This document shows, piece after piece, positions 1 to 9,060 of a stretch of 11,979 bases of DNA. Each line of letters begins with the position of its first letter. The first letter of the stretch is position 1. The notes under the pieces were generated by a model. It ran no database searches. It worked only from the letters and a program-made list of their open reading frames with translations, and was not told where the DNA came from. The position numbers were made by a program, and so were the translations under genes. The stretch is taken from positions 1 to 11,979 of the forward strand of contig LSSN01003837.1 of the NCBI GenBank assembly GCA_001970855.1, in the 5' to 3' direction. Source of the DNA: Smittium culicis. Its lineage: Eukaryota; Kickxellomycota; Harpellomycetes; Harpellales; Legeriomycetaceae.

Positions 1-655
1 GAGCGGCGGAGGGGGGTCGGTTGAAAAATTATTTTTTTAATATATTTTTAATAATTTTTAGTATACTTTTTAATTGTGTTTAATAAAGTCTTTGAGAAAA
101 AAAATGTATTTTTTAGAATCAATAATCTTAATATAATTTAAATAAATTATATATCATATGTTATATTAAGTATGATATATAATCGATTACTTAAAATTTT
201 ATAAAGTTATTACTTCAATACAATTTCTTATGCTTCTCTAATAACCGAATAGCCATTATTTACTTTAAAATAATTTTGTTTTTAATCTGAAATATTTTAA
301 TAATATGGCAGTTATTTATGGTTTTAAATTATTTTTTTATTTAAATTGTTATTATGCGTTACTTTATTTTATTATATGTAAAAAATTAAAGTGATTATAA
401 AAACATACAAAAATATTCTACCAATTAAATAAACACCTATTTATTAAGCATTAAGGAAATTGATGATTTAAAATTTTTTTTTGTCTTTTATCTAAACCTT
501 GTTGAAACGAGTGGGAAATTAATTAATGTAAATTCATATATCAATTTATAGTTATCAAAAATTATATTAAATTATAATGGTAATTAATTTTTTTAAAATA
601 AAGAATGAACCTTGTGAGTTTTCAAATAAAAAAAAACCTCCCGACAACATTTTTC
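1..655. other. Non-coding AT-rich region, no gene recognised
   Basis: I see no gene trace on either strand. The first 20 bases are strikingly GC-rich (17 of 20 G or C), and the sequence then falls abruptly to very AT-rich DNA with long T and A runs. The stretch lies downstream of the panD remnant and may be old intergenic DNA or a gene decayed past recognition. The only ordered element I find is the inverted repeat at 146-183. Confidence 0.6.
146..183. repeat. Perfect 13-bp inverted repeat, 12-base spacer
   Basis: The arm at 146-158 (ATTATATATCATA) is the exact reverse complement of 171-183. The spacer is 12 bases. The arms are almost pure A/T, so chance or slippage is a reasonable origin. 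It has no GC-rich stem and no following T-tract typical of a Rho-independent terminator. Confidence 0.75.
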
Positions 656-659
656 GTAA

Positions 660-966
660 TCGCACTTGAAAAATGGAAATGATTCTCAAAAACCCCTCTG
701 TAAGAATAATCTCCTTGAGAAAAAATGAATAATAAGGCGCACTTTCCATAGCTTTACTTTTTGATATCAGCACTCTAGCTATATGTAGCTCTGTATTTTC
801 AGGAAATTTTATATATTTCGTCAATGATTGATGTGATTGCCAAATATATTAACATTTAATTTATCTATATTATTTTTCAGATTTCTTAAAATACCAATAA
901 TATATTAAATTCGTTTATGTGATACTACCCTATGAATTTTACCGCGTAATACGCTTTTTTAATCCA
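660..966 (-). pseudogene. panD: panD remnant (aspartate 1-decarboxylase)
   Basis: PanD makes beta-alanine from aspartate for pantothenate synthesis. On the minus strand, 955-908 reads SVLRGKIHRVVSHKRI, then a stop and Y. This matches the PanD amino end (TMLQGKLHRVKVTHADLHY in E. coli, from memory) with one residue missing. In the same frame, 895-836 gives GIL-x-N, ID, NV and G, matching the AGILENEAIDIWNVTNG stretch. Another frame at 834-802 reads TSIIDEIYKIS, like TYAI..E..SKIIS, and 771-748 reads ADIKK-stop-SY, like GDIVIIASY. The processing site (Tyr-Gly-Ser) falls in a deletion of about 13 codons, so no active enzyme could be made. It lies directly downstream of the panC remnant. The 85-codon frame starting at 824 is a shifted-frame shadow on the same strand. 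Confidence 0.72.
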
Positions 967-999
967 AGTAAGCTTTTAGGTTCATAATATTTTCTATTT

Positions 1000-1830
1000 A
1001 AACAAACTCACATGTTATATATTTTCAAAATGATCTGCGCTTCACTTTTCTTTTTGTCAAACGACAAAAATCTAAAAAAAAATTCAACTACTTGTGTTTA
1101 AGCATTATCCACCATTCAATGTAAGTAGACATCATGAATTAATATTTAGGCATAAGTAAAAATACTTCCAATCATATTTTCCATTATAATAATAGTTCTA
1201 TCCCGCACTATTTGAGCCGATACATAATTGACGATTTTTCTTGTTCTGGTAACTCATTTGAAGTTAGCTTTTTTTTATAATTACAAATAACAAACTCTTT
1301 AGTTAAAGAATATTTTAGATTTGATTCTGTATCTCGATCAAGTTTAATATCAATTATCTGTAACTAGTTATAGTTGTCTTATTCCATTTATTTTTTAATT
1401 TTTCTTCTATTATAGAAAATATTATTTCTAAACTTGATATTGAATAATTATTAATGTTTTTATATGTGTAATTACTCTTTTTTTTCACAAGTGATAATTA
1501 TATTATTTTTGTATTTTTATTGGTTATGGAATATTAAAACTTCTTCTGGCTCATATAAACAGTAGTTAATTTAGATAAACCGCCTAATTTCTGCGAGGAT
1601 TAAAGCCAATAGTTGATTATCTGCAGGATTGATATTTCTATTTTTAGTTTCAGTTTAATTATGGATTTTATCTTTGCTGGGGTTTCAAGAAAAATTTTCA
1701 CAGATCAGGGTACCACATCCCAGATTTCCATCTAGGTGTTAATGAGGTCATCATTTTTTCCTTTTTTTACGTTTTTTATATTGTTTTTTTTATTTAGTTC
1801 CGATTAGTCCAGTATTATAGAAGTCTTAAT
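1000..1830 (-). pseudogene. panC: panC remnant (pantothenate synthetase)
   Basis: PanC joins pantoate and beta-alanine using ATP. Three family motifs survive on the minus strand in order. At 1732-1697, DGNLGCGTLICE corresponds to the ATP-binding motif GNLHDGHMKLVDE with one residue lost. At 1388-1362, NGIRQL-stop-LV corresponds to FGEKDFQQLALI with a 3-codon loss. At 1324-1295, SNLKYSLTKE corresponds to SSRNGYLTAE. The distances between these islands and to panD fit a protein of about 280 residues with little net deletion. Several stops and frame changes separate the islands, so the gene is dead. Each island alone is weak; order, spacing and position between panB and panD carry the call. I could not identify the carboxyl end convincingly. 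Confidence 0.6.
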
Positions 1831-1924
1831 ATCCACCATTAGATATTAAAATAATTATTATTTTACTGTTTTTTCAGCTTCCAGCTATAAAAAAATGTAT
1901 CTATATGTAATTGGGGAGCTTAAA

Positions 1925-2650
1925 CGTGTCCAAATCGTATGTGAAAAACTCCTTGTATATACTACTGAATTTTTTTTCTAAAACAATCATTCAGTATAAG
2001 ATCGCTAGTAATGGCGTAGCATGTGTAGTTTTATGTATCTATTGTACATAACACAGCTTAGACTAGATAAACGCGGTTATAAAATATCTTCATATTGCAT
2101 CCGATACTTTTAGAAAAGCTGGTGGAATTTTCCTCTCCCCTCTTTTTATGTACATTGATGATATATTTACAGTTTACTGAGTATGGTAAGTCACTTTTCT
2201 CTGTATCTGTGCCAGATTCAGCACGTATTTTATGACCAAAAGTTCTTTAAATTTTATCTAAGCTTATTTAATACGCTTTTCACTATCCTCAAAACATTTA
2301 TCACTAAAAAAATTCCTCTATGTGTATCTCTGAGTTCCACGTGCACTTACTTTTCTAGAACCTCTTATATAAACTAGTATTTGATTAATTCTTATATACT
2401 ATCTTAATTCAATATATAACTTTCCAATAAAGGGGTTTCAAAACATAACGAGGTGATTCGAAAACTCTTTCTTGAAATTTTCCTGATTTTTTTTAGCTTT
2501 AATTTTCTCCTGTGTTTATGTCTCCCTGAAAGTTGAGAAACAGAAATAGCTTAGGTTTTTGCAAAAAATGACACCAGGCTTATTATTTTAGACATTTTTT
2601 TTAATGAATTCTTGATTTCACCCTTCTAGAGTTCCTGATACATTCTAAAA
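1925..2650 (-). pseudogene. panB: panB remnant (ketopantoate hydroxymethyltransferase)
   Basis: PanB makes ketopantoate from ketoisovalerate and methylene-tetrahydrofolate, the first committed pantothenate step. Near the expected amino end, minus-strand 2601-2557 reads KKMSKIISLVSFFAK. This lies codon for codon against KK-FATITAYDYSFAK of the family. About ten codons later a Gly-Asp pair falls where the VGDSLGM motif is expected. Near the carboxyl end, 1961-1941 reads YIQGVFH, resembling the YM..VESGVYP tail after a 4-codon loss. The middle is too decayed for me to follow. The estimated start (about 2646) lies only about 35 bases from the estimated dnaE start on the other strand, so the two were divergent. 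The order panB, panC, panD on one strand matches the enteric operon and strengthens all three calls. Confidence 0.58.
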
Positions 2651-3728
2651 GTTGTTAGAAATTATATCTTAGTTAATCATCATGCCTATATTCACAAATT
2701 TTTGTGTAATCACAAGCAAATATTTTCCCTAATTAATGAAATATCCGAGTCTTTTTTGCCTATTTATTATAATTTTCGATAACTTTGTAGATTAAGACTT
2801 TTTTATATATTGGTTATCAAGCCTTAAAATTAGGCATTAATACGAATTTAATTTTCCATATCCCGCTTTAGAAAATTTCTTAGGATTTTTGTAAAAATCA
2901 GTGATTTTAATTATAGCTCAATTTATAGTATTAGGAACTGGTATATACTAGATTTAGAAACGAGTTTTAGGAAATATCTTCATGAAAATACTAAAAGCGA
3001 GCGTGGAATGAAATTATAGGAGTCTAAAATCGTCACCTATTCTTTTTTTATGGTTTAGTTAGAATAATTTTTATATGCTCTAAACATATGGATTTTTTTT
3101 GGGGTGTATATTGGGTCAAATGATTCAGATTGAGAACTGGAATAAAGTGCATCTAATTCTTGAAGCTGTAATATTTTGTGAGAAGAATAATATGTCGAAC
3201 AAAGATCACATCATTTGAAAAATGAAAATAATAATATAAAAAGATAATTTAAAAATAATAGTACAAAGAAAAATATCTATAGCGTAATCTCCCTGTACAA
3301 AAATAAGTATGAGAAAGTTGTTAAATCGATTACAAAGGGTATAAAAAGAGAAACGTGATTTATATCATTTAGAAATATGATTTGAAATCGCAAATAGTTA
3401 TATTTCTAGATAATAGCGTTAATAGTAGTTACCATCTAAAAAGATAGATCAAAAATAGTATAAACCTGCTGTAAAAGTTAAGAGCTTTTCCAAGAACTAT
3501 AGGTCAAACTATTAATGAGAAAATACAAAGATTATAACAGGTTTATATAGAAATTATAATATAATATATTCATTTGCTTTTTTTAGGTCGGATAAAGGTA
3601 TAAATATAATATATCCGTACAGTTTCGTTAGGATTTTAAGTTTTTGTTAAACAAAATACTAAAAAAACAATTAATAACAGTTTCAAAATTCTTTTGAATC
3701 CTTTTTACTTGGAAAATTTTTTTTTGTG

Positions 3729-3756
3729 GATTCATTTGCATAGATGCAAATGAATC
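3729..3756. repeat. Perfect 13-bp palindrome, 2-base loop
   Basis: The arm at 3729-3741 (GATTCATTTGCAT) and the arm at 3744-3756 are perfect reverse complements separated only by AG. It lies exactly where the catalytic DFDVDFC segment of the dnaE remnant is read (GTGGAT...TTTGCAT). The right arm has no counterpart in the family sequence, so it looks like a local inverted copy of the left arm, as produced by template switching. Confidence 0.85.
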
Positions 3757-4025
3757 ATATTTCTGCAGCATGCTAGCTTAAGCCTAATTAAAGTATTCCA
3801 TCTTTATAAGTTATTTTTGAGTTGTGATTTTTTTTTTGGGTAATTAGAAGCATTCTGAATCCTTTTTTATTGAATAAGTTATAAAAATTTTATATTTTTA
3901 ACATATTTTCATTGAATTAAAGGTTCAAAATTCATATAAATTTTGTCTGTACCCCCTTATCCGCTGTAAAAAATGGAAAAATAAAGAGCTTCATAATTAC
4001 AGCTGCTAATAGCTGTTATTTTTGG

Positions 4026-4050
4026 CAGAATCAGTCTTTGTGAGATTCTG
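4026..4050. repeat. 7-bp inverted repeat in dnaE remnant
   Basis: CAGAATC (4026-4032) pairs perfectly with GATTCTG (4044-4050) across an 11-base loop, within a stretch of the dnaE remnant where no protein motif is readable. A second nested hairpin lies near 4296-4370 (ACGAGAT-CAG with CTGAATCTCGT outside, AACTTTCA with TGAAAAGTT inside). Both are short and may be chance. Confidence 0.45.
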
Positions 4051-5209
4051 GGTAAGGTTTTACTTGAGATTGGTATCATTTTCATGATTTTATTCATCTT
4101 GATATTTATCCTTTAAATTTAATTTTTTTTAGTGGTAGATACTGACTTATATAAATCCTAGATTGTGCTGATATTCTGGAAAAGTATCTTGAGCTCGATT
4201 TTTGTATTTGTTTTGTAATGAAATCATTAAAAGGATATTTGATATGTTTAAAATGTCTTTTCTGTATCTTTATTCTTACTAGAGTGGATTATGATACGAG
4301 ATCAGACAGTTAAACTTTCAATAAAACTGAAAAGTTGAATCCTGTTTCGGTTCTGATAGCTGAATCTCGTTTAAGAAATCTTTAAAAAAAATCAGACTAC
4401 AGGGTGAGATCTGAAACTCTGGAATATATTTCATATGGTCTAGAATATTATTTTTTGCATTACATGGAATTCAGATATTATTGAGGGTCTATAGATGATA
4501 TATCATACCTAAATCTCTAATTCAGGTTTCCAAAACCAGTTGCTTTCTACGTCTGTGATAGGAGACACGTAGTTATACCTTTTGTAATTTTTGGGAATGC
4601 TGATGATATGCTAATGAAAAAAATGAACTCCTTTTTTGATTAACTCTGGATATTAAATTAATAAAATTTATCATCAAAAAAAACCATCGAGATGACTCTG
4701 ACAATGAAAGCTAGAACTCTTTGTATCTCGAGAAAGGTTAGTCATGGAATGATATATTGCTCCCAGATCGGAGTGGATTTGAGTTTTTCATTGTTTTTTT
4801 CGTATGGTGAAATAATATTTTTTAACTAAATAGAATTAAATCGTTATTTATTTCATTATTAGTATAAAATGTCTATATTGAGCTCCTGGATAAATAAAAA
4901 GTTGGTAATTTTTCGTAAATATATATACCTTGATTATTTATATTTAGAAAATTATTTTTATGAACAAATAAATGAAAGTTTTTTAATTGGTAAAACTTTT
5001 TTTTTCTGTGATTTTTTATTTCAATTATTTAATAAAATTAGGCGGCACTTTTTTTTTTTACAAAATAAATTGATTAAGGGTTGATAAATATGATTTTTAG
5101 GTAAATTATACTGATAAAATTTCGATTATATATGATAAAAATATTTTTTCCAAAGTACAAATTGAAAAAAATATCCACCAAATTTAAGTCAATGAGAACC
5201 TTTTCTGAC

Positions 5210-6110
5210 CTATATACAAGATTAATCACTATAAATACCGAATTATATATATATTAATATTTTGTGAATTTAATAAATACTATGACGATAATCATACATA
5301 TTTATTCTCAGAAATGTTAATTTAATATAAAAAATTAAGGGTAATTTATAATTTAAGCGTTTAAAAAAGTATAAAAATTTGCAAAAATAACTTTATCAGG
5401 CTCAAACTCGCATATCTATTAGATCATTACTTTCTAGATATCGGTTCATAGATACTGGTATTTTATCTGTAGCTATAGAAAGAATACCGTTCGCATCCAA
5501 CCGTAATAATATTAAATATAAAATTGATGTTTATCTGCTCTTAAAAAAACCCTTGAATTTAGTTAGAAAAATGAAAAAAAAAAAAAAACCAAAAAAAAGA
5601 TTATATGTATATGATTGATAGCAATTTCTGTAATTTATTTCGAGAATATGAAATATAAATTTCCAAGAGTGGAGATTAAAAATAACAATTTTCTCACTAA
5701 AATCCTAATCATTAATTTATAATTACAAAACAAACAAAAAATTCGAATTATGATCTCAGATAGATTTAATTCACCTTTTTACAGCCAATCATATTTGAAA
5801 ATACGAATATATTGAATATTTTATGACTTTATACAATATTTCAGCCAATTAAAGCTAAAATACATACAGATCTTACAGGCTTTAATCTGCTCTTTGAATT
5901 AAATATCTTTTCTTTTTACAGTATTAATTAATTTAGTTAAATAAAGAAATCATAATCCCCTTTACGAAATACTGATGCTTTAAAACACATTTGATTTCCT
6001 TATATTAAAAATCTCAATTCATGTCTTAGAACATAAATAAACTCTACCTTAAATAATCCTAACACATTAATAAATTATCAATGTTCAATTTGAAAAGTAA
6101 AACGACAAAT
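5210..6110 (+). pseudogene. accA: accA remnant (acetyl-CoA carboxylase, carboxyltransferase alpha)
   Basis: AccA, with AccD, carboxylates acetyl-CoA for fatty-acid synthesis. A 75-codon stop-free frame (5391-5615) opens with YQAQTRISIRSLLSRY. This aligns with WQIAQLARHPQRPYTLDY after two single-codon losses. Downstream in frame come D..IL.VA...R, placed like DKAIVGGIARLDGR, and R.NIKYKI, placed like RETKEKI. A proline then lies nine residues after that isoleucine, as in the family, and RK follows. A one-base shift, at or after the A-run 5574-5588, moves the next island (MIDS at 5611-5622, like FIDT of the active-site region) into another frame. ISAN at 5838-5849 sits where ISPEG is expected. 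The downstream position next to dnaE is the enteric arrangement. Start and end are estimates. Confidence 0.7.
5574..5598 (+). repeat. Poly-A tracts (15 A, CC, 8 A) within accA remnant
   Basis: Fifteen consecutive A residues (5574-5588) are followed by CC and eight more A. The reading frame of the accA remnant differs before and after this point, so slippage here is a likely frameshift site. I do not interpret it as a retroposon tail: it lies inside the remnant and flanking motifs keep their expected spacing (about 44 codons against about 50). Confidence 0.85.
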
Positions 6111-6743
6111 TAATGAGTATCTGGGTGTATTTACATTCTATAGACAGTTGTGTAGTTTTGTTATACAAATAAAAGTATACCTCTATGAAATTGATAACCT
6201 AGAGTTGTAACTATTGAATTGAATAGCCCAATCAGGGACTGATTTGTTTTTTTATTGGTAGATTCGATTGTAGAAAAAACTAGCAGTTATTACCTATTGA
6301 AAGCTAGTGATTAATACATATGCGATATTCTTAGCGGAGGTGAAACTTTTTTCTTAGAAATTGATTTTGCTTATTTATATTAGATAAAGGTATTGACTAT
6401 ATCAAGTTACCATATGATTATATTTTCTAGCTTGCTTTAAAAATAAAGGTAGCGCTGCAAAGTAGCAAAAGCTTAAGAAAAGTTCGGCGTCTTAAATTAA
6501 TCTTCCACATTAAAAACTAGTAACTATTCTGTATAAAAGAGGTTTGAAGAGCGGGAAATATTATGTTAATAAATCTCAAAAACTCTACTTCAAGTTAAAA
6601 CGAAGTCGAAAAAATCAACTAAGAAATTTTCAGCTTTGGGATGCCCTAATATGATTAATGTGCTAAATTATTTAATTTACTATTACAATTATTTTAGCAG
6701 GTTGGATTTTAGGAAAATTACAGGCAGCTAGTAAAAATTATTG

Positions 6744-6830
6744 CGTAGTTACTGGTTGGCTTTTATATTCAAGCAAGTTTGACTATTATTAAAAACGCAT
6801 GATTACTGGTTGGCAGGAATTAGTCTAAAT
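6744..6830. repeat. Imperfect 54-bp tandem duplication inside cyaA remnant
   Basis: The 12-mer TTACTGGTTGGC occurs at 6749-6760 and again at 6803-6814, exactly 54 bases apart. Both copies are preceded by similar bases (GCGTAG and GCATGA) and followed, after differing bases, by ATTCAA. The pattern is a diverged tandem duplication of about 54 bp within the IIVNL region of the cyaA remnant. It must post-date or accompany loss of function, because it disrupts the spacing of that region. Confidence 0.7.
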
Positions 6831-7816
6831 TCAACCCATTAACCTAGCTATAGCCTGTACAAAAATTGAGAAATCTCATTCAGAAAATAGAGTCATAAAA
6901 AATTACTGAACGTTTAATGTAAAAATTATTGAACCTAAAGAATATTTGAAGCCATATAACTGAATTAGTATATTCAGCTGGTACTCAATCTTGCGCTAAA
7001 AGCTCAACCCTAAAATTTTAGTTCACAGGGATAAGAAACAAATAATTTCAGCGAGTCAAACATTTAATCATTTAATTAGGAGTATTAACAGTAAATTTAC
7101 ATTATGAAAGAATATTAATTAATTATAGGTTATCTATTCGCCACTGAAGTAATTGAGCAAGTAGATTTATTACTATATTGACTCTATCCCTTCCAGCGCT
7201 CTTAACCCTCTCGCGAGCGGTAAACTGTTTTTGATCTACAAAATATAGCCAACAACGTTCAATTAAAGTAATTTAATTCCGAGGCTTTAAGAAATATTAA
7301 TTTAATTTTTAATAATAGCAAATAGTAAATTATAATTTTAATCATAAACAAATCAGTAATTAATTTTTTCTAAGATATTGGACGGGAAAGGGTCAATAGA
7401 ACATAGTTATTTTTATTTTGCAGATATTTAACCATCTACTGCCCATGAAAGGGCTAAGTTATCTATATAAGGCCAGTATTAAATCGAAAAAAACAAAAAA
7501 ATTCATCGCCATTTTTTAGAGGGTAAAAATAATCATAAAATAAGGGAGATTTATTGACCAAATACTACCAGTAATAAACCTATTAAATTAAAATGGATGA
7601 ATTAATTAATTACCACCCTTCAATAATTGGACTATTTTATATATCAACAAATAATAATATATAGTTATTGGCCAATATTTTTTCATAACAGGAGAAGGGG
7701 TAGAATAAGATCAGGTAAAAAAATTTTCAGTTGACAATTATCAAAAAACAAATATTATCGAGAAAAAAAGGTATAAAAAAGCCCCAAATCAATTAATTCT
7801 CTCTTATATTATAAAT

Positions 7817-7833
7817 AGTCAGTTTTGCTGACT
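7817..7833. repeat. Short hairpin, 6-bp stem
   Basis: AGTCAG (7817-7822) and CTGACT (7828-7833) are perfect complements around a TTTTG loop, inside the poorly preserved amino-terminal part of the cyaA remnant. No adjacent T-tract makes it a convincing terminator. It may be chance. Confidence 0.5.
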
Positions 7834-8019
7834 CTCAATATCATTCAGCCTTTAGTTTTCAAATGGTAATATATAACTCCTATCTTGGATCTACCGATGT
7901 ACTGATGATTCCATTAACATAATTTCAAACTAGAGTTTATGACTTCTAAATTTCTTGATTATAATTGCACAAACTGACATCTTGTCTGATTATCCACCAC
8001 CTCCTATTCCAACTATGTA

Positions 8020-9060
8020 CTAATCTTAATATCGTTTTTTTGGATTAATCACAGGTCAACAGTGGCTTTTGACTGAGCCAAGGATATAAGGTAAAAATCA
8101 TTATCATATTTATTCTATTTATTTTTGATTGATGATACAATCTGCAAATATAAGCTGGAATTACCGTCTGAAAAATTTTTGAAGACATTTTGCTATTAAA
8201 ACCTGACATAACCTTACTATTTATCGATAATTGTATTTTAAGGATCATTTCATTAAAGTTTTGTTTTTCTGATTTATAGTTCGCTCTAGCCATGTTCACA
8301 GTTCGTGAGTCTGAGTTGTCAATCACTGCTTCTTTCGGTTGATGTAAATAACAAATCAAATTATGTATTAATTAAATTTTGGAGAGATGATTTATTTAGA
8401 TGACGAGTCTGAATACAGCATGTAGAGACTCAATAATAAAAATCCATTCATGCCTATCTGACTAGAATTCTTATAAACATTGCATAATTGATCCATAATT
8501 GAATTTTACTAATATCTTTGATGTTTGTTCTCTAGTATCATGGGCTCTTCACAGTAATGTTCATTTCAGATTGTAAGTATTTTAACTCTGTCAAACTATT
8601 AGATATATAATGATGATTATTTACAAAGCACAGACATGCATGACTCAGAGAGTATTATTCATTGATGTAACAATATACGTCTGACAAATTAAATATTACA
8701 TTGAATTTGATCTTGTAGTTCAACTACTAATTCTAGTTACTTGTACATAGATTCTTCCGTTTCTGTAACAGTTATCTTTTCCATGGGCTAGATTACGTGA
8801 TTGCCGTAAGTTATCGTTTTTAATAATTTAATTTAAATTTGAAGCTCTTGATGATACCAATTTCACGACGGTCTTATTAGCCTAGTTATCGCAAGATAGC
8901 GCTCACGAACCTAAAAATTAGGGCTGTGATTCAACCGCCAGATGGCAGCGTCTGATATCTTTAATACACCAATATTTTGTGTTTAAACTGCCTTTTAAGC
9001 AATTGTACTAACTGTATTTTTTTATTAATAGGTTTCATGGTTTGCGATTTATTTATACTA
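8020..9060 (+). pseudogene. hemC: hemC remnant (hydroxymethylbilane synthase)
   Basis: HemC polymerises four porphobilinogen units in tetrapyrrole synthesis. The amino end at 8044-8088 reads INHRSTVAFD, stop, AKDI, against IATRQSPLALWQAHYV with one codon lost. 8172-8210 reads KIFEDILLLKPDI against KELEVALLENRADI. 8301-8318 reads VRESEL, placed like VGTSSL. The carboxyl-terminal domain is clearest. 8884-8949 reads SY, then eleven codons later RAV-I, then PDGS; this matches [22 protein letters not shown] with no gap over 22 residues. Just before it, FN..LK....PI resembles MN..LEGGCQVPI. Stops and frame changes rule out function. The 104-codon minus-strand frame at 8359-8045 is its antisense shadow. 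Its place between divergent cyaA and hemD is the enteric order. Confidence 0.85.

Larger units (their letters stand above)
2682..5190 (+). pseudogene. dnaE: dnaE remnant (DNA polymerase III alpha subunit)
   Basis: DnaE is the replicative polymerase. Plus-strand islands appear in family order. 2783-2806 reads LCRLRLFY (PHP-domain NLCGLVKFY). 3093-3194 has FFL, then EAVIFCEKNNM (YFLEL, then AAVELAEARGL). 3682-3702 reads FKILLNP (FERFLNP). 3726-3740 reads VDSFA, at the catalytic DFDVDFC. 4419-4466 has LE, YGL, Y, H and M spaced as in LEPTYGIILYQEQVM. 4486-4500 fits GGADML. 4527-4553 reads FPKPVAFYV (FNKSHSAAYAL). 4575-4610 ends NADDM (MTADM). 4657-4674 reads INKIYH (INSGLYH). The 71-codon frame at 4869-5084 covers the OB-fold region: KMSILSSW...KKLVIF fits RIGICTL...RLEVMLF, and FLIGKTFFFCDF fits ILIVSGQVSFDDF. 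About 70% of the usual 3.5 kb remains. The suggested start ATG is at 2682. Confidence 0.78.
6130..7990 (-). pseudogene. cyaA: cyaA remnant (class I adenylate cyclase)
   Basis: This is the housekeeping enterobacterial-type adenylate cyclase that makes cAMP; it is unrelated to secreted toxin cyclases. A 49-codon minus-strand frame (7272-7126) is the best fossil in the window. LIERCWLYFVDQK matches LVRRCFYLKVCEK, RERVKSAGRDRV matches RERACVGWRREV at identical spacing, and WRIDNL matches WKIDQV. Further islands follow in order: 7068-7036 I..LTR..Y (IGVLTRKLY); 6984-6952 VP.....N...W (VPPGRANRSGW); NGL near 6835 (WFNGLL); 6801-6775 with IIVKL (IIVNL); 6631-6602 ENFLVDFFDF (QNCLVGSVDLL); 6226-6188 N, then YQ (INFNLPQFYQ). 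About 1.9 kb remains of the usual 2.5 kb. The amino end is weak. The gene points away from hemC, the conserved enteric arrangement, and converges on accA. Confidence 0.86.

Noticed and set aside
567..824. 85-codon minus-strand frame.
   Set aside because: It overlaps the panD remnant in a shifted frame and runs past it into non-coding DNA. No family resemblance was seen.
1663..1735. The plus strand reads MDFIFAG and KIFTDQGTTSQ, like a retroelement or IS3 integrase core.
   Set aside because: It is a single short match with no other integrase motif. The minus strand here carries the PanC GNL..G..LI.E motif in its expected place between panB and the rest of panC.
2118..2163. The plus strand reads LSPLFMYIDDI, like a reverse-transcriptase YxDD box.
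   Set aside because: No other reverse-transcriptase motif lies nearby, and it falls inside the panB remnant on the other strand. The similar-looking NADDML at 4596-4613 is explained by dnaE (MTADM).
2183..2377. 64-codon plus-strand frame, low in charged residues.
   Set aside because: Chance length, antisense to the panB remnant, no motif.
5407..5505. The minus strand reads LDANGILSIATDK, then a region resembling the HSP70 (DnaK/HscA) substrate-binding domain.
   Set aside because: The motif is striking, but the flanks give no collinear HSP70 series. The plus strand of the same bases carries the accA frame with correct spacing next to dnaE. I treat it as an antisense coincidence and keep it as the strongest rival; a search would decide.
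5439..5520. The plus-strand frame can be laid against a BamA POTRA repeat.
   Set aside because: The continuing motif would need an insertion of about 40 codons. AccA fits the same frame with better spacing and neighbour support.
6320..6380. The plus strand reads ILSGGETFFLE, resembling the SGG-x-DS loop of TilS, a possible neighbour of accA.
   Set aside because: No later TilS motif was found, and the region lies within the minus-strand cyaA series.
8045..8359. 104-codon minus-strand open frame, the longest ATG-started frame in the window.
   Set aside because: Its length is near the chance maximum for this composition, it matches no family I know, and it is antisense to the hemC series.
8934..8950. 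CCGCCAGATGGCAGCG resembles an insulator (CTCF-type) site, with similar short motifs at 8890 and 10434.
   Set aside because: The bases are explained as relict HemC and Rho codons. Nothing else in the window requires a eukaryotic regulatory reading.
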